In this document: positions 55,591 to 63,179 of the stretch, piece after piece | Layout: every line of letters begins with the position of its first letter | Numbering within the stretch: the stretch's first letter is position 1 | Origin: AP-15 sp963732095 | Lineage (GTDB): Bacteria; Pseudomonadota; Alphaproteobacteria; ATCC43930; CGMCC-115725 | NCBI GenBank assembly: GCA_963732095.1 | Contig: CAVSZA010000070.1 | Coordinates: 1-64,000, forward strand | Reading direction: 5' to 3' | Length of the DNA: 64,000 nt | Program-made: the position numbers and the translations under genes | Notes under the pieces: generated by a model | Databases searched by the model: none | Told to the model about the DNA's origin: nothing | Seen by the model: the letters and a program-made list of their open reading frames with translations, nothing else

Positions 55591-56223
55591 ATGGACCGAC
55601 TGACCCTCTACGGCAGCTTTACTTCGAGCTCGAGCTATAAGCCGATGCTGTACTTGGCGCTGGCGCGACTGCCGTTTTCCTTCCGCACGGTCAACCTCAA
55701 GACCGGCGTGCAGAGAACGCCTGAATATCTGGCGCTCAACCGCTGGGGGGTCGTCCCGTCGCTGCGCCACCGCGGCCTGACGATCCTGCAATCGAATGTG
55801 ATCCTCGACTACCTGGCGCGCGAGACCGGGCACTTCGAGGGCAGAACCGAGCAGCAGTGCTGGCAGGCACGCGAATGGCTGTCGTGGGAGGCCGACCACA
55901 TCACTTATGTCGCCAAGGTGCGCCACTCGGCACGATTTCGCGCTTCTCACCCGGAGACGATCGCCGAATTTCGCCCGCGCGCGGAGGCCGCACTTTCCTT
56001 TGTCGACAAGACAGTCAAAGACCAGCCATTCCTCGTCGGCGATAATTGCACGATTGCCGATATCGGCTGCTGGGGCCGCATGGTGTTCATGTCCGAGGGC
56101 GGGTTTGAGATCGCCAACTGGCCCCACCTCGAAGCTTGGGCGGGACGCCTCAAGGCGATGCCGGGGTTTGCGCTCCCCTATGATCTGATCCCCAGCAAGG
56201 ATCGTGAATTCGATCCGGTCTGA
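55591..56223 (+). CDS. Glutathione S-transferase family protein
   Basis: ATG 55591 follows GGAGCTGAACGC. The 210-residue protein has a thioredoxin-fold N-domain (LTLYGSFTSSSSYKPMLYLA, WGVVPSLRHRGLTILQSNVI with the cis-Pro and the glutathione Ser-Asn contact). An all-helical C-domain follows (LVGDNCTIADIGCWGRM, the N-capping box). It is intact, unlike the GST at 44784. Likely role: conjugation or thiol-dependent chemistry of the carboxylesterase products, inferred only from proximity. Confidence 0.88.
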   Translation: MDRLTLYGSFTSSSSYKPMLYLALARLPFSFRTVNLKTGVQRTPEYLALNRWGVVPSLRHRGLTILQSNVILDYLARETGHFEGRTEQQCWQAREWLSWEADHITYVAKVRHSARFRASHPETIAEFRPRAEAALSFVDKTVKDQPFLVGDNCTIADIGCWGRMVFMSEGGFEIANWPHLEAWAGRLKAMPGFALPYDLIPSKDREFDPV

Positions 56224-56394
56224 CCGGCAGGGGCCGGCGGTCAAGCCTTACCGACAGGCCGAACTTGCCGCAAAGCTGCGTACGGTTCTCGGGAGAGGTA
56301 TCAAATAGGCCTCGCCAGATAACCGGCCCGATCCCATTTCGCTGCGTCGGACGACCGCGCCTCTCGGCGAACGCAGGAGATCCCATCAGCTACT
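56224..56394. other. Short spacer before intron-ORF scar
   Basis: No gene. It precedes the group II intron maturase remnant and may include other intron sequence, but no ribozyme domain was recognised. Confidence 0.3.
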
Positions 56395-56625
56395 CGTTTA
56401 CCCAACCTGCGGGGGTAAGTGAACTACTTCGCGGTGGGGAACTCTAGCGAGTGCTTCACCTACATCAGAGATTGGGTAGAGAAGAAGGTCAGGCGCCAGC
56501 TGGCGCATGCTCGGAAACGAAAGGGCTTCGGCTGGGAGCGGTGGAGTAGGCCGTGGCTGTATGACACTCTAGGGCTGTTCAACAGTTATCGAGATCCAAA
56601 CTACGGGACTCTGACTTTTACCCCG
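56395..56625 (+). pseudogene. Group II intron reverse transcriptase/maturase C-terminal remnant
   Basis: LPNLRG then a stop (TAA in place of the expected Trp codon) and VNYFAVGNSSECFTYIRDWV plus EKKVRRQLAHARKRKGFGWE, RWSRPWLYDTLGLFNSYR match domain X and the tail of LtrA-type maturases (LRGWVNYFRVGNSS). Only about 75 codons remain. No domain V/VI hairpin was recognised downstream, where an IS66-type scar follows. Confidence 0.75.
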
Positions 56626-56693
56626 GCAGGACTGCCTCCTGCTGAACATGCTAGCCTTACCTGGACGTAACCGCTCGGTGAGCGGGCCAGCTC

Positions 56694-56783
56694 AGGCAGC
56701 AGCGCGGGTGGCGTTGAACGGTTGCCAGTTCCAGGGCAGGAGTTCGGCGATACGTCGTGGACTGCTGTCGATGTAGGTGGATT
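56694..56783 (-). mobile_element. IS66-family transposase C-terminal scar
   Basis: The minus strand encodes STYIDSSPRRIAELLPWNWQ and then PFNATRAAA followed by a stop, resembling the last ~25 residues of IS66-type transposases (RIxELLPWNW). It abuts the truncated RidA gene at about 56787, so it marks the insertion or deletion that removed that gene's 3' end. Confidence 0.55.
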
Positions 56784-56786
56784 ATT

Positions 56787-57080
56787 CGGGAAGACCTCGC
56801 CGCGGATCTTGGAGAATTCGGCATAGGGTGCAAGGTCCGTGAGGTAGACCTTGATGTTCACGATCTTGTCCATGTCAGCGTCGAGCTTGCGTAGGGACTC
56901 GCGGATGCGATCGAAGGTGACGCGCACTTCCTGCTCGAAGCTGATGGGCTTGTTGTCCGGTGGGATCGCGACGCCCACTTGACCCGCGACGAAGATCCAG
57001 CTGCCGGCTTCGGTATCGATACGCAGTGCCTCGCTGAAGCTCTTCGCGATCGGGCTGGCGAGATGTTGCATTGTGTTCAT
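56787..57080 (-). pseudogene. RidA/YjgF family protein, C-terminally truncated
   Basis: From ATG 57080 the start is typical of RidA: SWIFVAGQVGVAIPPDNKPI, EQEVRVTFDRIRESLRKLDA, KIVNIKVYLTDLAPYAEFSK, IRGEVFPNNPPTSTA. RidA hydrolyses reactive enamine/imine intermediates. The last ~25 residues with the catalytic Arg-to-Glu region end are missing where the IS66-type scar begins. Confidence 0.75.
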
Positions 57081-57316
57081 GATGGACCCTTTCCTGTGAG
57101 CGGCCTCTAGGGTGGCGGCCCTTCCTGCTAGACGTCGAGCCCAAGGCCCGCTGTCCCGCGGTCGATATCCGGTCCTTTTTGGCATGCGGTATGGCGGGGT
57201 GGCGAGGGCATTTGTGAACGCCACATTCAAACTGGTCCACTACCCGGCGAAGTCGGGAATGGGGCAGGAAGAGCCGTTCCGTATGCAAAGCTGAGTGACC
57301 GAGAGGCGCTATCGTC
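57081..57316. other. Spacer between RidA and amidohydrolase remnants
   Basis: About 235 bases with no supported gene; likely promoter region of the ridA-like gene. Confidence 0.3.
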
Positions 57317-57465
57317 GATGCCAGCGTGCCGTCGTTCATGCTGTCGCATTGGGGCCGCGACCGGAAGCGCGGGCCCGGCCTACCGCTGCCGCAGCTCCTT
57401 AAGATGCAGACCAGCGAGACCGCCGATTTCTTTGGTTTCAAGGATCGCGGCCGGCTGCGCATTCA
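57317..57465 (+). pseudogene. D-aminoacylase-type amidohydrolase, C-terminal fragment
   Basis: ASVPSFMLSHWGRDRKRGPG and LPLPQLLKMQTSETADFFGF with KDRGRL match the block after the last metal-binding Asp of N-acyl-D-amino-acid deacylase-like amidohydrolases. After KDRGRL the sequence changes to something unrelated that runs to 57610. Confidence 0.65.
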
Positions 57466-57677
57466 CGGCGTACGCCGACAGCAGTCACTTTTTTCAGCGA
57501 ACGCGTGGATCGCGATCATGAAGGACGGGCTAACGCCGCCGCCCGCCGCGGACCAGGCGCTCAAACGGGTAGAGGAGATCTTCGCGAAATACCCGATCGC
57601 ACAGGGCTGAGCCCGAACGAGATGGGAACCAGAGCGCGCCCGCGACGGGGTCCGGCGGCGTCGCAAGGAAGAAGCCG

Positions 57678-57850
57678 TTGATGACGGCTTCGGGGCAACA
57701 GTACGCGCTCAAGGCCACCATGCGAGATGGAGCGCAGGCGCGGCAGAACATGGTCGGCCGCTGGGACAAGATGTTCGTGATGAGCGGCGCGATGCCCGAT
57801 TACGAGCCCTCGTCCGAGAAGAGCATCGCCGCGATCGGTGCGGCGGTGAT
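57678..57850 (+). pseudogene. D-aminoacylase-type amidohydrolase, middle fragment
   Basis: MVGRWDKMFVMSGAMPDYEP and SSEKSIAAIGA match the segment that normally lies about 100 residues upstream of the 57317-57465 block. Here it lies downstream, so the two pieces are in reversed order. Confidence 0.55.
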
Positions 57851-58282
57851 CAGCCGCGATTTGTTCGCCCGGCATCGTCCCGAACAAAGTGGGCTAGTAG
57901 CCGCGGAAACGCGAGCCGGTCGCTCGACCCAAACAGCGCCGCATCCGCCGGGATCGGGGATCGTGAAAATCCCCAAGACATTGCGCGTGCCTCACGGCGA
58001 CCGGGACTCTAGCTCCCCCTTTTGACAAGGCGAGCCTGTGATATACCGTGGGTAATGGGGTTCCCGGAAAAGCCTACCTTGGGGGCCGCTCTAGGCGCTT
58101 CCGCAATCGTGGACAGTCTCCGTCCACGCTTCGTCGAGTACCACGAGGCCGGTTAACTGTACCTCCATGCCGGTCAGCAATATGATGGCAGCGCAACGGG
58201 CGGTTCTTATCGGCAGGATCGGCATCGCGGTTAGAAAACCCCCTCCACCTGATCGGCATGGCCCAATCATGAAGGCATTTCG
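57851..58282. other. Spacer left of the three-gene operon
   Basis: About 430 bases with no supported gene. The rightmost part should contain the promoter of the operon that starts at 58283; none was chosen. Confidence 0.35.
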
Positions 58283-59035
58283 ATGGAACGACTAACCCGT
58301 CCCTGGTCGGCGCGAGCCTTACGGTTGACGGTCTTCGTGCAATCACCGGTCGAGGCCATCAGTCTCGACACCTGGGAACGTGCAACCGGTGAAACGCCAA
58401 CGATCGATCAAAATCTTCCTCGGCAGTTCACTCGGCTGAAAGGAGGTCAAATTGGACCGGGTTTTTTGACCCTTCAAGTTCAAGGGATTCCACAGCAGCG
58501 GCTGGATTGGAGTATGCTGCCTTCCCCCTCCGGTGAATCCGAAGTCCCGGTCACCGAATTCGGACTTGTCGAGGCGGCGCTCTCGACATTCAATAAGGTT
58601 GTGCGTAATTGGCTAGGGAGCACGGATATCACATCAAATCGCCTTGCCGTCGGTGTTGGTGGGGTAATCCCAATGCCAGATCGGGTAACGGCGTACAATG
58701 CACTTCAGGAATATCTTCCTTCGGTCAAGATTGATGCGGAGCATAGCCGCGATCTGATGTATCAGATCAACCGCCCGAAGCCCAGCAGGTCGCTTGGGCC
58801 GGAAGTCGAGCTGAATCGGCTTACCCGTTGGGGTGCACTGCTGACGCAGTTCCGGTCATTCAGTGCGACAGGCTCGTCTCCCCTATTAGTTTCCGTCCAA
58901 TACGTAGCCGTCGAGTGCGATAACAGCACGCCCGCCGAGCGGGAGTCTCCGTTGGACAACTCAAAATTCGTCGACATATATGACGAGCTAATGGAGATGG
59001 CACTCCAAAATTTGGAACGCGGAGAACTCCCGTGA
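58283..59035 (+). CDS. Unknown protein, first gene of an overlapping three-gene operon
   Basis: ATG 58283 has GAAGG upstream. The 250-residue soluble protein has no signal peptide or membrane segment. A central region (VTEFGLVEAALSTFNKVVRN, LMYQINRPKPSRS, LNRLTRWGALLTQF) has the mixed alpha/beta look of an uncharacterised conserved family, but I could not name one. Its TGA overlaps the next gene's GTG by one codon phase (GTGA), so translation is coupled. Confidence 0.65.
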   Translation: MERLTRPWSARALRLTVFVQSPVEAISLDTWERATGETPTIDQNLPRQFTRLKGGQIGPGFLTLQVQGIPQQRLDWSMLPSPSGESEVPVTEFGLVEAALSTFNKVVRNWLGSTDITSNRLAVGVGGVIPMPDRVTAYNALQEYLPSVKIDAEHSRDLMYQINRPKPSRSLGPEVELNRLTRWGALLTQFRSFSATGSSPLLVSVQYVAVECDNSTPAERESPLDNSKFVDIYDELMEMALQNLERGELP

Positions 59036-59796
59036 GCGAAGATCTGGCTGCGGCAAGCCTTGCTTCCAACGGTGGCGGAACGCGCGGCGGAGGTCGTTGG
59101 TCGCCCCTTGCAGGCGTTGGCGGCTACGGTTCGACGATGCGTATCATCAAGAGTTCAGGTACTCGGTCTTCAGAACATCTGGTGCCCGGCCGAGCTTTTA
59201 GGCACTACGATATATCGTCGGCCAACATCCTCTTTAGCTGTCCAGCATGCACCGCCGCTGAGGGCTTTGGACTGACGTATTTCTTATTTTCCCCGCCACA
59301 GGTAGAGCTTGGGACACCGGAGGTGTTTGAGGCGGCCGTCCTGCCGCCAGCAACGGCTATCTCCGATGGTGGACATTTAGCATGGTTCCAGGAGCGCGTG
59401 GCGGCGTGGAGAGGCAGACTGCTCGGAGATACTCTTGCACGGCTTAGTCGACAGATTTCGTATCTCCTTGAAGATGAGGAAGATCTAGGCGACCTTTCAC
59501 ACTCTCCTGATGAGAAATCATTCGATGCCCTATTGGAGTACTTGGCTGGTCATCCCTGGATTAAGGCCCCTTCATTGACCCTCAGCCGAAACGGGTATTT
59601 TGTCGCTCACTGGCGGCCAGCTGGTGAAAGGAAGGCGCGTATATCGATCGAATTCCGAGGTGAGAAACGCGTACGTTGGTCTGTAGCCGATGGGCGAGAT
59701 ACCGGGGTCCCTACTGTGGTAGGCGGCATTTGCTCGATTTTGGAGCTCGAGGGGTACCTCGAGCGCCATCGAAATTGGATGCGTCTTGAAGGGTGA
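59032..59796 (+). CDS. Unknown protein, second gene of the overlapping operon
   Basis: GTG 59032 overlaps the previous stop by four bases. The 254-residue protein begins with a Gly/Ser-rich, possibly disordered stretch. It carries one CPAC motif (FSCPACTAAEGFGL), a helical middle (ISYLLEDEEDLGDLS) and a beta-rich C-terminus (ARISIEFRGEKRVRWSVADG). The C-terminal half has the feel of a small ligand- or partner-binding domain but matches no family I can name. Confidence 0.65.
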   Translation: MSEDLAAASLASNGGGTRGGGRWSPLAGVGGYGSTMRIIKSSGTRSSEHLVPGRAFRHYDISSANILFSCPACTAAEGFGLTYFLFSPPQVELGTPEVFEAAVLPPATAISDGGHLAWFQERVAAWRGRLLGDTLARLSRQISYLLEDEEDLGDLSHSPDEKSFDALLEYLAGHPWIKAPSLTLSRNGYFVAHWRPAGERKARISIEFRGEKRVRWSVADGRDTGVPTVVGGICSILELEGYLERHRNWMRLEG

Positions 59797-60202
59797 TCCG
59801 CTGCCCGACGAACATCACGTTCTGCGGCACTGCAGTGGGACCTCCATCGAGAAAGACGACGATGGAAACCCTGTAGGACTAACTAGCGATGCCTTCGACG
59901 ACGATCATCCGGACGGCCTTTCAGTTACCTGGGTCGAATATTTCAAAGACTTTGACGATCCCGAGCGAGCCGCGATTGAAGCAATCCGCGCTACACGCGA
60001 AGTCCGGCGAAACCATCGCCTTGGAAAACTCAACGTTGGCCTAATTCGGGTGGCCGGCAGGGATTTCGGCGTTGAACTGGGGGTCGAACACGACCCGATA
60101 CCCGAGAACCCTGGCCATTCGTTAATTAAGGGCCTTGTGCCAACGAGGCCCACAGAGCTGATGGAAAGGCTTGCAATTGAGCTAGTAGCTCTCCTGGTTT
60201 AG
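59786..60202 (+). CDS. Unknown protein, third gene of the overlapping operon
   Basis: The frame starts at TTG 59786, inside the end of the previous gene (11-base overlap). The 138-residue acidic protein begins with DPLPDEHHVLRHCSGTSIEK and continues LSVTWVEYFKDFDDPERAAI, then a basic-to-hydrophobic end. The HVxRxC...LSVxWxEYF pattern recalls short accessory proteins that I have seen beside other uncharacterised small operons, but I cannot cite a name. The coupled three-gene layout is the main clue to a joint function. Confidence 0.6.
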   Translation: MKGDPLPDEHHVLRHCSGTSIEKDDDGNPVGLTSDAFDDDHPDGLSVTWVEYFKDFDDPERAAIEAIRATREVRRNHRLGKLNVGLIRVAGRDFGVELGVEHDPIPENPGHSLIKGLVPTRPTELMERLAIELVALLV

Positions 60203-60536
60203 ATCGCGGCGCCGGTGCGCGGCGCTGGTCCCCTACGCCAGAAACGCGCGCACGTACAGCGACCAGCAAGTCGAGCAGATCGATGTCGGAAAATCGGGGT
60301 ATCAGGGCCGCTGTTGTGGCGCTAGGCTTCCAGCCGCTAAGGGTTGATCAACGGTTTCCGTGCGATCCTTCGAACTTGCAAACCCGGAAGTGCACCCTAT
60401 CCGCGCTGGTTTACGCCCGGGACCACTGCCATTCTTGGCATCCGCCTTTGGGCGGCGGCCGTAGCGCGGGCGAACCAGCGCCGCCTCGAGCGACGGGGGG
60501 ACTTGCAGCGCCTCGCGATCAACGGCCAATTTGTGC
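60203..60536. other. Spacer right of the operon
   Basis: About 335 bases; several frames are open on both strands but lack ribosome sites and families. No terminator hairpin with a T run was seen. Confidence 0.3.
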
Positions 60537-60580
60537 TCAGGCGTGCCAGCTGAGGCCGGGATTGCCAGGGTTGCCGAACC
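60537..60580 (-). pseudogene. Duplicate tail of the VCBS repeat protein
   Basis: The minus strand reads FGNPGNPGLSWHA and a stop, copying the last codons of the repeat protein (IGNPGPTWHA stop near 60815). Only this ~44-base piece of a second copy remains. Confidence 0.6.
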
Positions 60581-60716
60581 GCGCGCACTCCTGTTCCGCC
60601 TGTTTTATCAGGTCGAGATCAGGCGTCATCAAATTCCCTCATCGAAAATCGTACCCCGCTCACTGCTGCCCACGCCCGCGACGGTACAACGACAATGTGG
60701 CAATTACGGGGTTAGC

Positions 60717-62462
60717 TTAGAGCGCACGGAAATCGCGGCGATCTTGGCTTAATGCTGAACCGAAAGTCCTCTTCGCGCCGTCGATTTCCACATCGAGCTG
60801 CGGCTGCGACAGGGTCAGGCGTGCCAAGTGGGGCCGGGATTGCCGATGCTGGCGGTGGCGAGGATAATTGGTGCCGTTCATCTCCCAGATCGCCGCTTCG
60901 CCGCTGTCGTTCTGCCACAGGATGTCGGCGCGGCCATCGCCGTTGAAGTCGCCGGTGCCTTTGGCGTGCCAGCTCGGCCCGGGATTGCCGACGACGGCGG
61001 CGCCGATCGTAGTGGCGCCGTTCATTTCCCAGATCGCTACCGAGCCGTCGTCGTTCTGCCACAGAATGTCGGAGAAGCCGTCGTCGTTGAAGTCGCCGGT
61101 GCCTTTGACGTGCCAGCTCGGCCCCGGATTGCCGAGACTAGCGGCGCCGATGACGGTGGCGCCGTTCATCTCCCAGATCGCGGCCTCGCCGCTGTCGTTC
61201 TGCCATAAAATGTCGGAGCGGCCGTCGTGGTTGAAATCGCCGACCGAGATGATGTGCCAGCTCGGCCCCGGATTGCCGATGCCGCCGCTGGCGGTGACGC
61301 TCGTCCCGTTGGTTTCCCAGATCGCAGCGCTGCCGTCGTCGTTCTGCCACAACAGATCGGGGTTGCCGTCGCCATTGAAGTCGCCCGACGCCGTGATGTG
61401 CCAGCTCGGCCCGGGATTGCCGAGGCTGCTAGCACCGGTGATTGCCAGGCCGTTGGTCGCCCAGACGAAGGCTTCGCCGCTGTCGTTCTCGAAGAAGATC
61501 TTATTGGTGTCGGTCTGCCACGGCAGATCGACTCCCTTTGTGCCGTAAAGTGAATAATCGCTTTGCACATGCCAGCTGGGTCCTGGGTTGCCCACAATGC
61601 CGCTGGCGTTTAGCTCCTGAATGTAGGCTTGCCCGCTGCTATTTTGCCACAAAACGCCGGAACGACCATCACCGTTGGTATCCGCTGCATCCAGCGCGTG
61701 CCAGCTTGGCCCTGCGTTGCCATTATCGACACTCGCAGCTATGTTAGTTCCAGTCATCTCCCATATGATGACTTGTCCACTGCTGTTCTGGAGGAGGACA
61801 TCTGAAATATTGTCGCCGTCGAAGTCACCGGTGCTCTTGACGTGCCAGCTCGGACCGGGATTGCCGACGTTGCCGCCGCCCACCACCCTAGTTCCGTTCA
61901 TCTCCCAAATGTAGATCTCACCACTGGCATTCTGAAACAGTATGTCGCTACGATCGTCTACTGTATATTGCGACCCAGGCGGAGGGCCGCGAAAATCTCC
62001 AGCGGCCACCACGTGCCAGCTTGGTCCGGGATTGCCGACACTGCCACCACCAATGACGCTGGTCCCGTTTAGCTCCCAAATGAACACCTCACCGTCGCTG
62101 TTCTGCAGGAGAATATCGGAATAGGAATCGAGATTGAAATTGCCCGCGCCTATAGCATGCCAACTCGGCCCTGGGTTCCCGATAGTCCCCGCGCTGATCA
62201 AACGGGTGCCGTCCATCAGCCAGACATCTACTTGGCCAGTTTCGTTCTGTAATATGATGTCAGACTTGCCATCGCCATTGAAATCTCCGGTGCCAATCAC
62301 CTGCCAGTCCGGCCCAGAGTGGACGAGACTGCCGCCACCGACACTGCCGCCGCCGATTATGTCCGGACCATTCAATTCCCAGATGGCAACTTCCCCTAAA
62401 TCATTCTGCCACAGGATGTCGGACCGGCCGTCTCCATTGAAATCATGTGCTTTTTTTAACAT
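60717..62462 (-). CDS. VCBS/FG-GAP repeat protein, 11 repeats
   Basis: ATG 62462 is preceded by GGGAGG. About 11 tandem ~49-residue units of the form DFNGDGxSDILWQNxxG, then IWExNG and GNPGPSWH make up nearly the whole protein. The DxNxDG loops are Ca2+-binding FG-GAP type; unit 4 has an insertion and unit 7 is degenerate. There is no signal peptide, so export would need type I secretion or a lost leader. Near 60865 an indel probably shifts the frame: the neighbouring phase ends naturally with ASIGNPGPTWHA and a stop at 60815, so the last ~50 residues here are spurious. Likely a surface or adhesion-type beta-propeller. Confidence 0.85.
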   Translation of the reverse strand: MLKKAHDFNGDGRSDILWQNDLGEVAIWELNGPDIIGGGSVGGGSLVHSGPDWQVIGTGDFNGDGKSDIILQNETGQVDVWLMDGTRLISAGTIGNPGPSWHAIGAGNFNLDSYSDILLQNSDGEVFIWELNGTSVIGGGSVGNPGPSWHVVAAGDFRGPPPGSQYTVDDRSDILFQNASGEIYIWEMNGTRVVGGGNVGNPGPSWHVKSTGDFDGDNISDVLLQNSSGQVIIWEMTGTNIAASVDNGNAGPSWHALDAADTNGDGRSGVLWQNSSGQAYIQELNASGIVGNPGPSWHVQSDYSLYGTKGVDLPWQTDTNKIFFENDSGEAFVWATNGLAITGASSLGNPGPSWHITASGDFNGDGNPDLLWQNDDGSAAIWETNGTSVTASGGIGNPGPSWHIISVGDFNHDGRSDILWQNDSGEAAIWEMNGATVIGAASLGNPGPSWHVKGTGDFNDDGFSDILWQNDDGSVAIWEMNGATTIGAAVVGNPGPSWHAKGTGDFNGDGRADILWQNDSGEAAIWEMNGTNYPRHRQHRQSRPHLARLTLSQPQLDVEIDGAKRTFGSALSQDRRDFRAL

Positions 62463-62683
62463 CGAAGCCTCCCTACCGTTGATCTTTTGGAGTTACACTC
62501 CTTGTCACAGTTTGACAAAGACCCGTCCCTATCGTCAACACCCCGAGAGCAAGGAGAAAGCTTAGAAGAGAGCGCATAGGTTGAGATTGCCGGCAGCGTC
62601 TCTGCCTGCGAAAAGCACTTGCTATCATAGCGTGTGAACGACGCTGATGGAGAAACGCTGTACAGAAGACCAGAAAGGATTAG
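62463..62683. other. Promoter-side spacer of the VCBS gene
   Basis: About 220 bases upstream of the VCBS repeat gene, with no supported gene of its own; promoter not fixed. Confidence 0.3.
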
Positions 62684-62776
62684 CCCTGGAACCGCGAGCT
62701 CTCTGGTGCCCGTAGGACTCGCATCCGTCACCCACAGATTGAGGTGACCGGAATTATCAAAGGCTTGAAAAACCAC
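62684..62776 (-). pseudogene. ELWxxDGTxxGT-type repeat remnant
   Basis: VVFQAFDNSGHLNLWVTDAS and PTGTRELAVPG fit the ELWVTDGTxxGTxEL repeat of extracellular hyalin-like proteins. One unit only is left, upstream of the VCBS gene on the same strand, so it may be the remains of a longer repeat protein. Confidence 0.45.
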
Positions 62777-62993
62777 CCGATTTATCGTTTTCTCCCCGGC
62801 TACGCAATCAATTATTGGTGTCGGTCTTGTGCTGACCACACGGTCTGGATACATCCTGGCGGCCAGACGCGCTCGTGTGGAGGCTGATCCTATCGTGGTG
62901 CTCGGCCTAGCGCAACGGGATATTACAATTACATTACAGCCTCAGCGGAGCTGCAGTCCAAGTTGGTTAATTGGCGAATTAGTTAATTGGTTG

Positions 62994-63130
62994 GGTCATC
63001 GAATTCACCCTCGCGTAGGGGGCGGGCGGAATGAGGCCCTGCTCGACAAAGCGCTGGCGGACGCTTTCGAGGACGCCGAGGGCCTGCATGAAGCCTTGCA
63101 CCGGCAAGGCGTATTTTCGCGGTATGCCAT
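62994..63130 (-). pseudogene. Unidentified coding remnant
   Basis: One minus-strand frame reads RKYALPVQGFMQALGVLESV and RQRFVEQGLIPPAPYARVNS, helical and well-formed, like the end of a periplasmic ligand-binding or enzyme subunit. It has no start and no recognised family. Confidence 0.35.
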
Positions 63131-63179
63131 GGTGGATTCCGGCCCTGCAGGTCTGCTAAAGCCAACGACGGGGTAGCGC

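Noticed and set aside
60283..60720. 145-codon plus-strand frame
   Set aside because: Pro/Arg/Cys-rich and overlapping the antisense of the duplicated VCBS tail; no convincing start signal.
60717..62462. DNA tandem repeats as a CRISPR or satellite array
   Set aside because: The periodicity is the ~49-codon VCBS protein repeat, with divergent third positions and an open frame.
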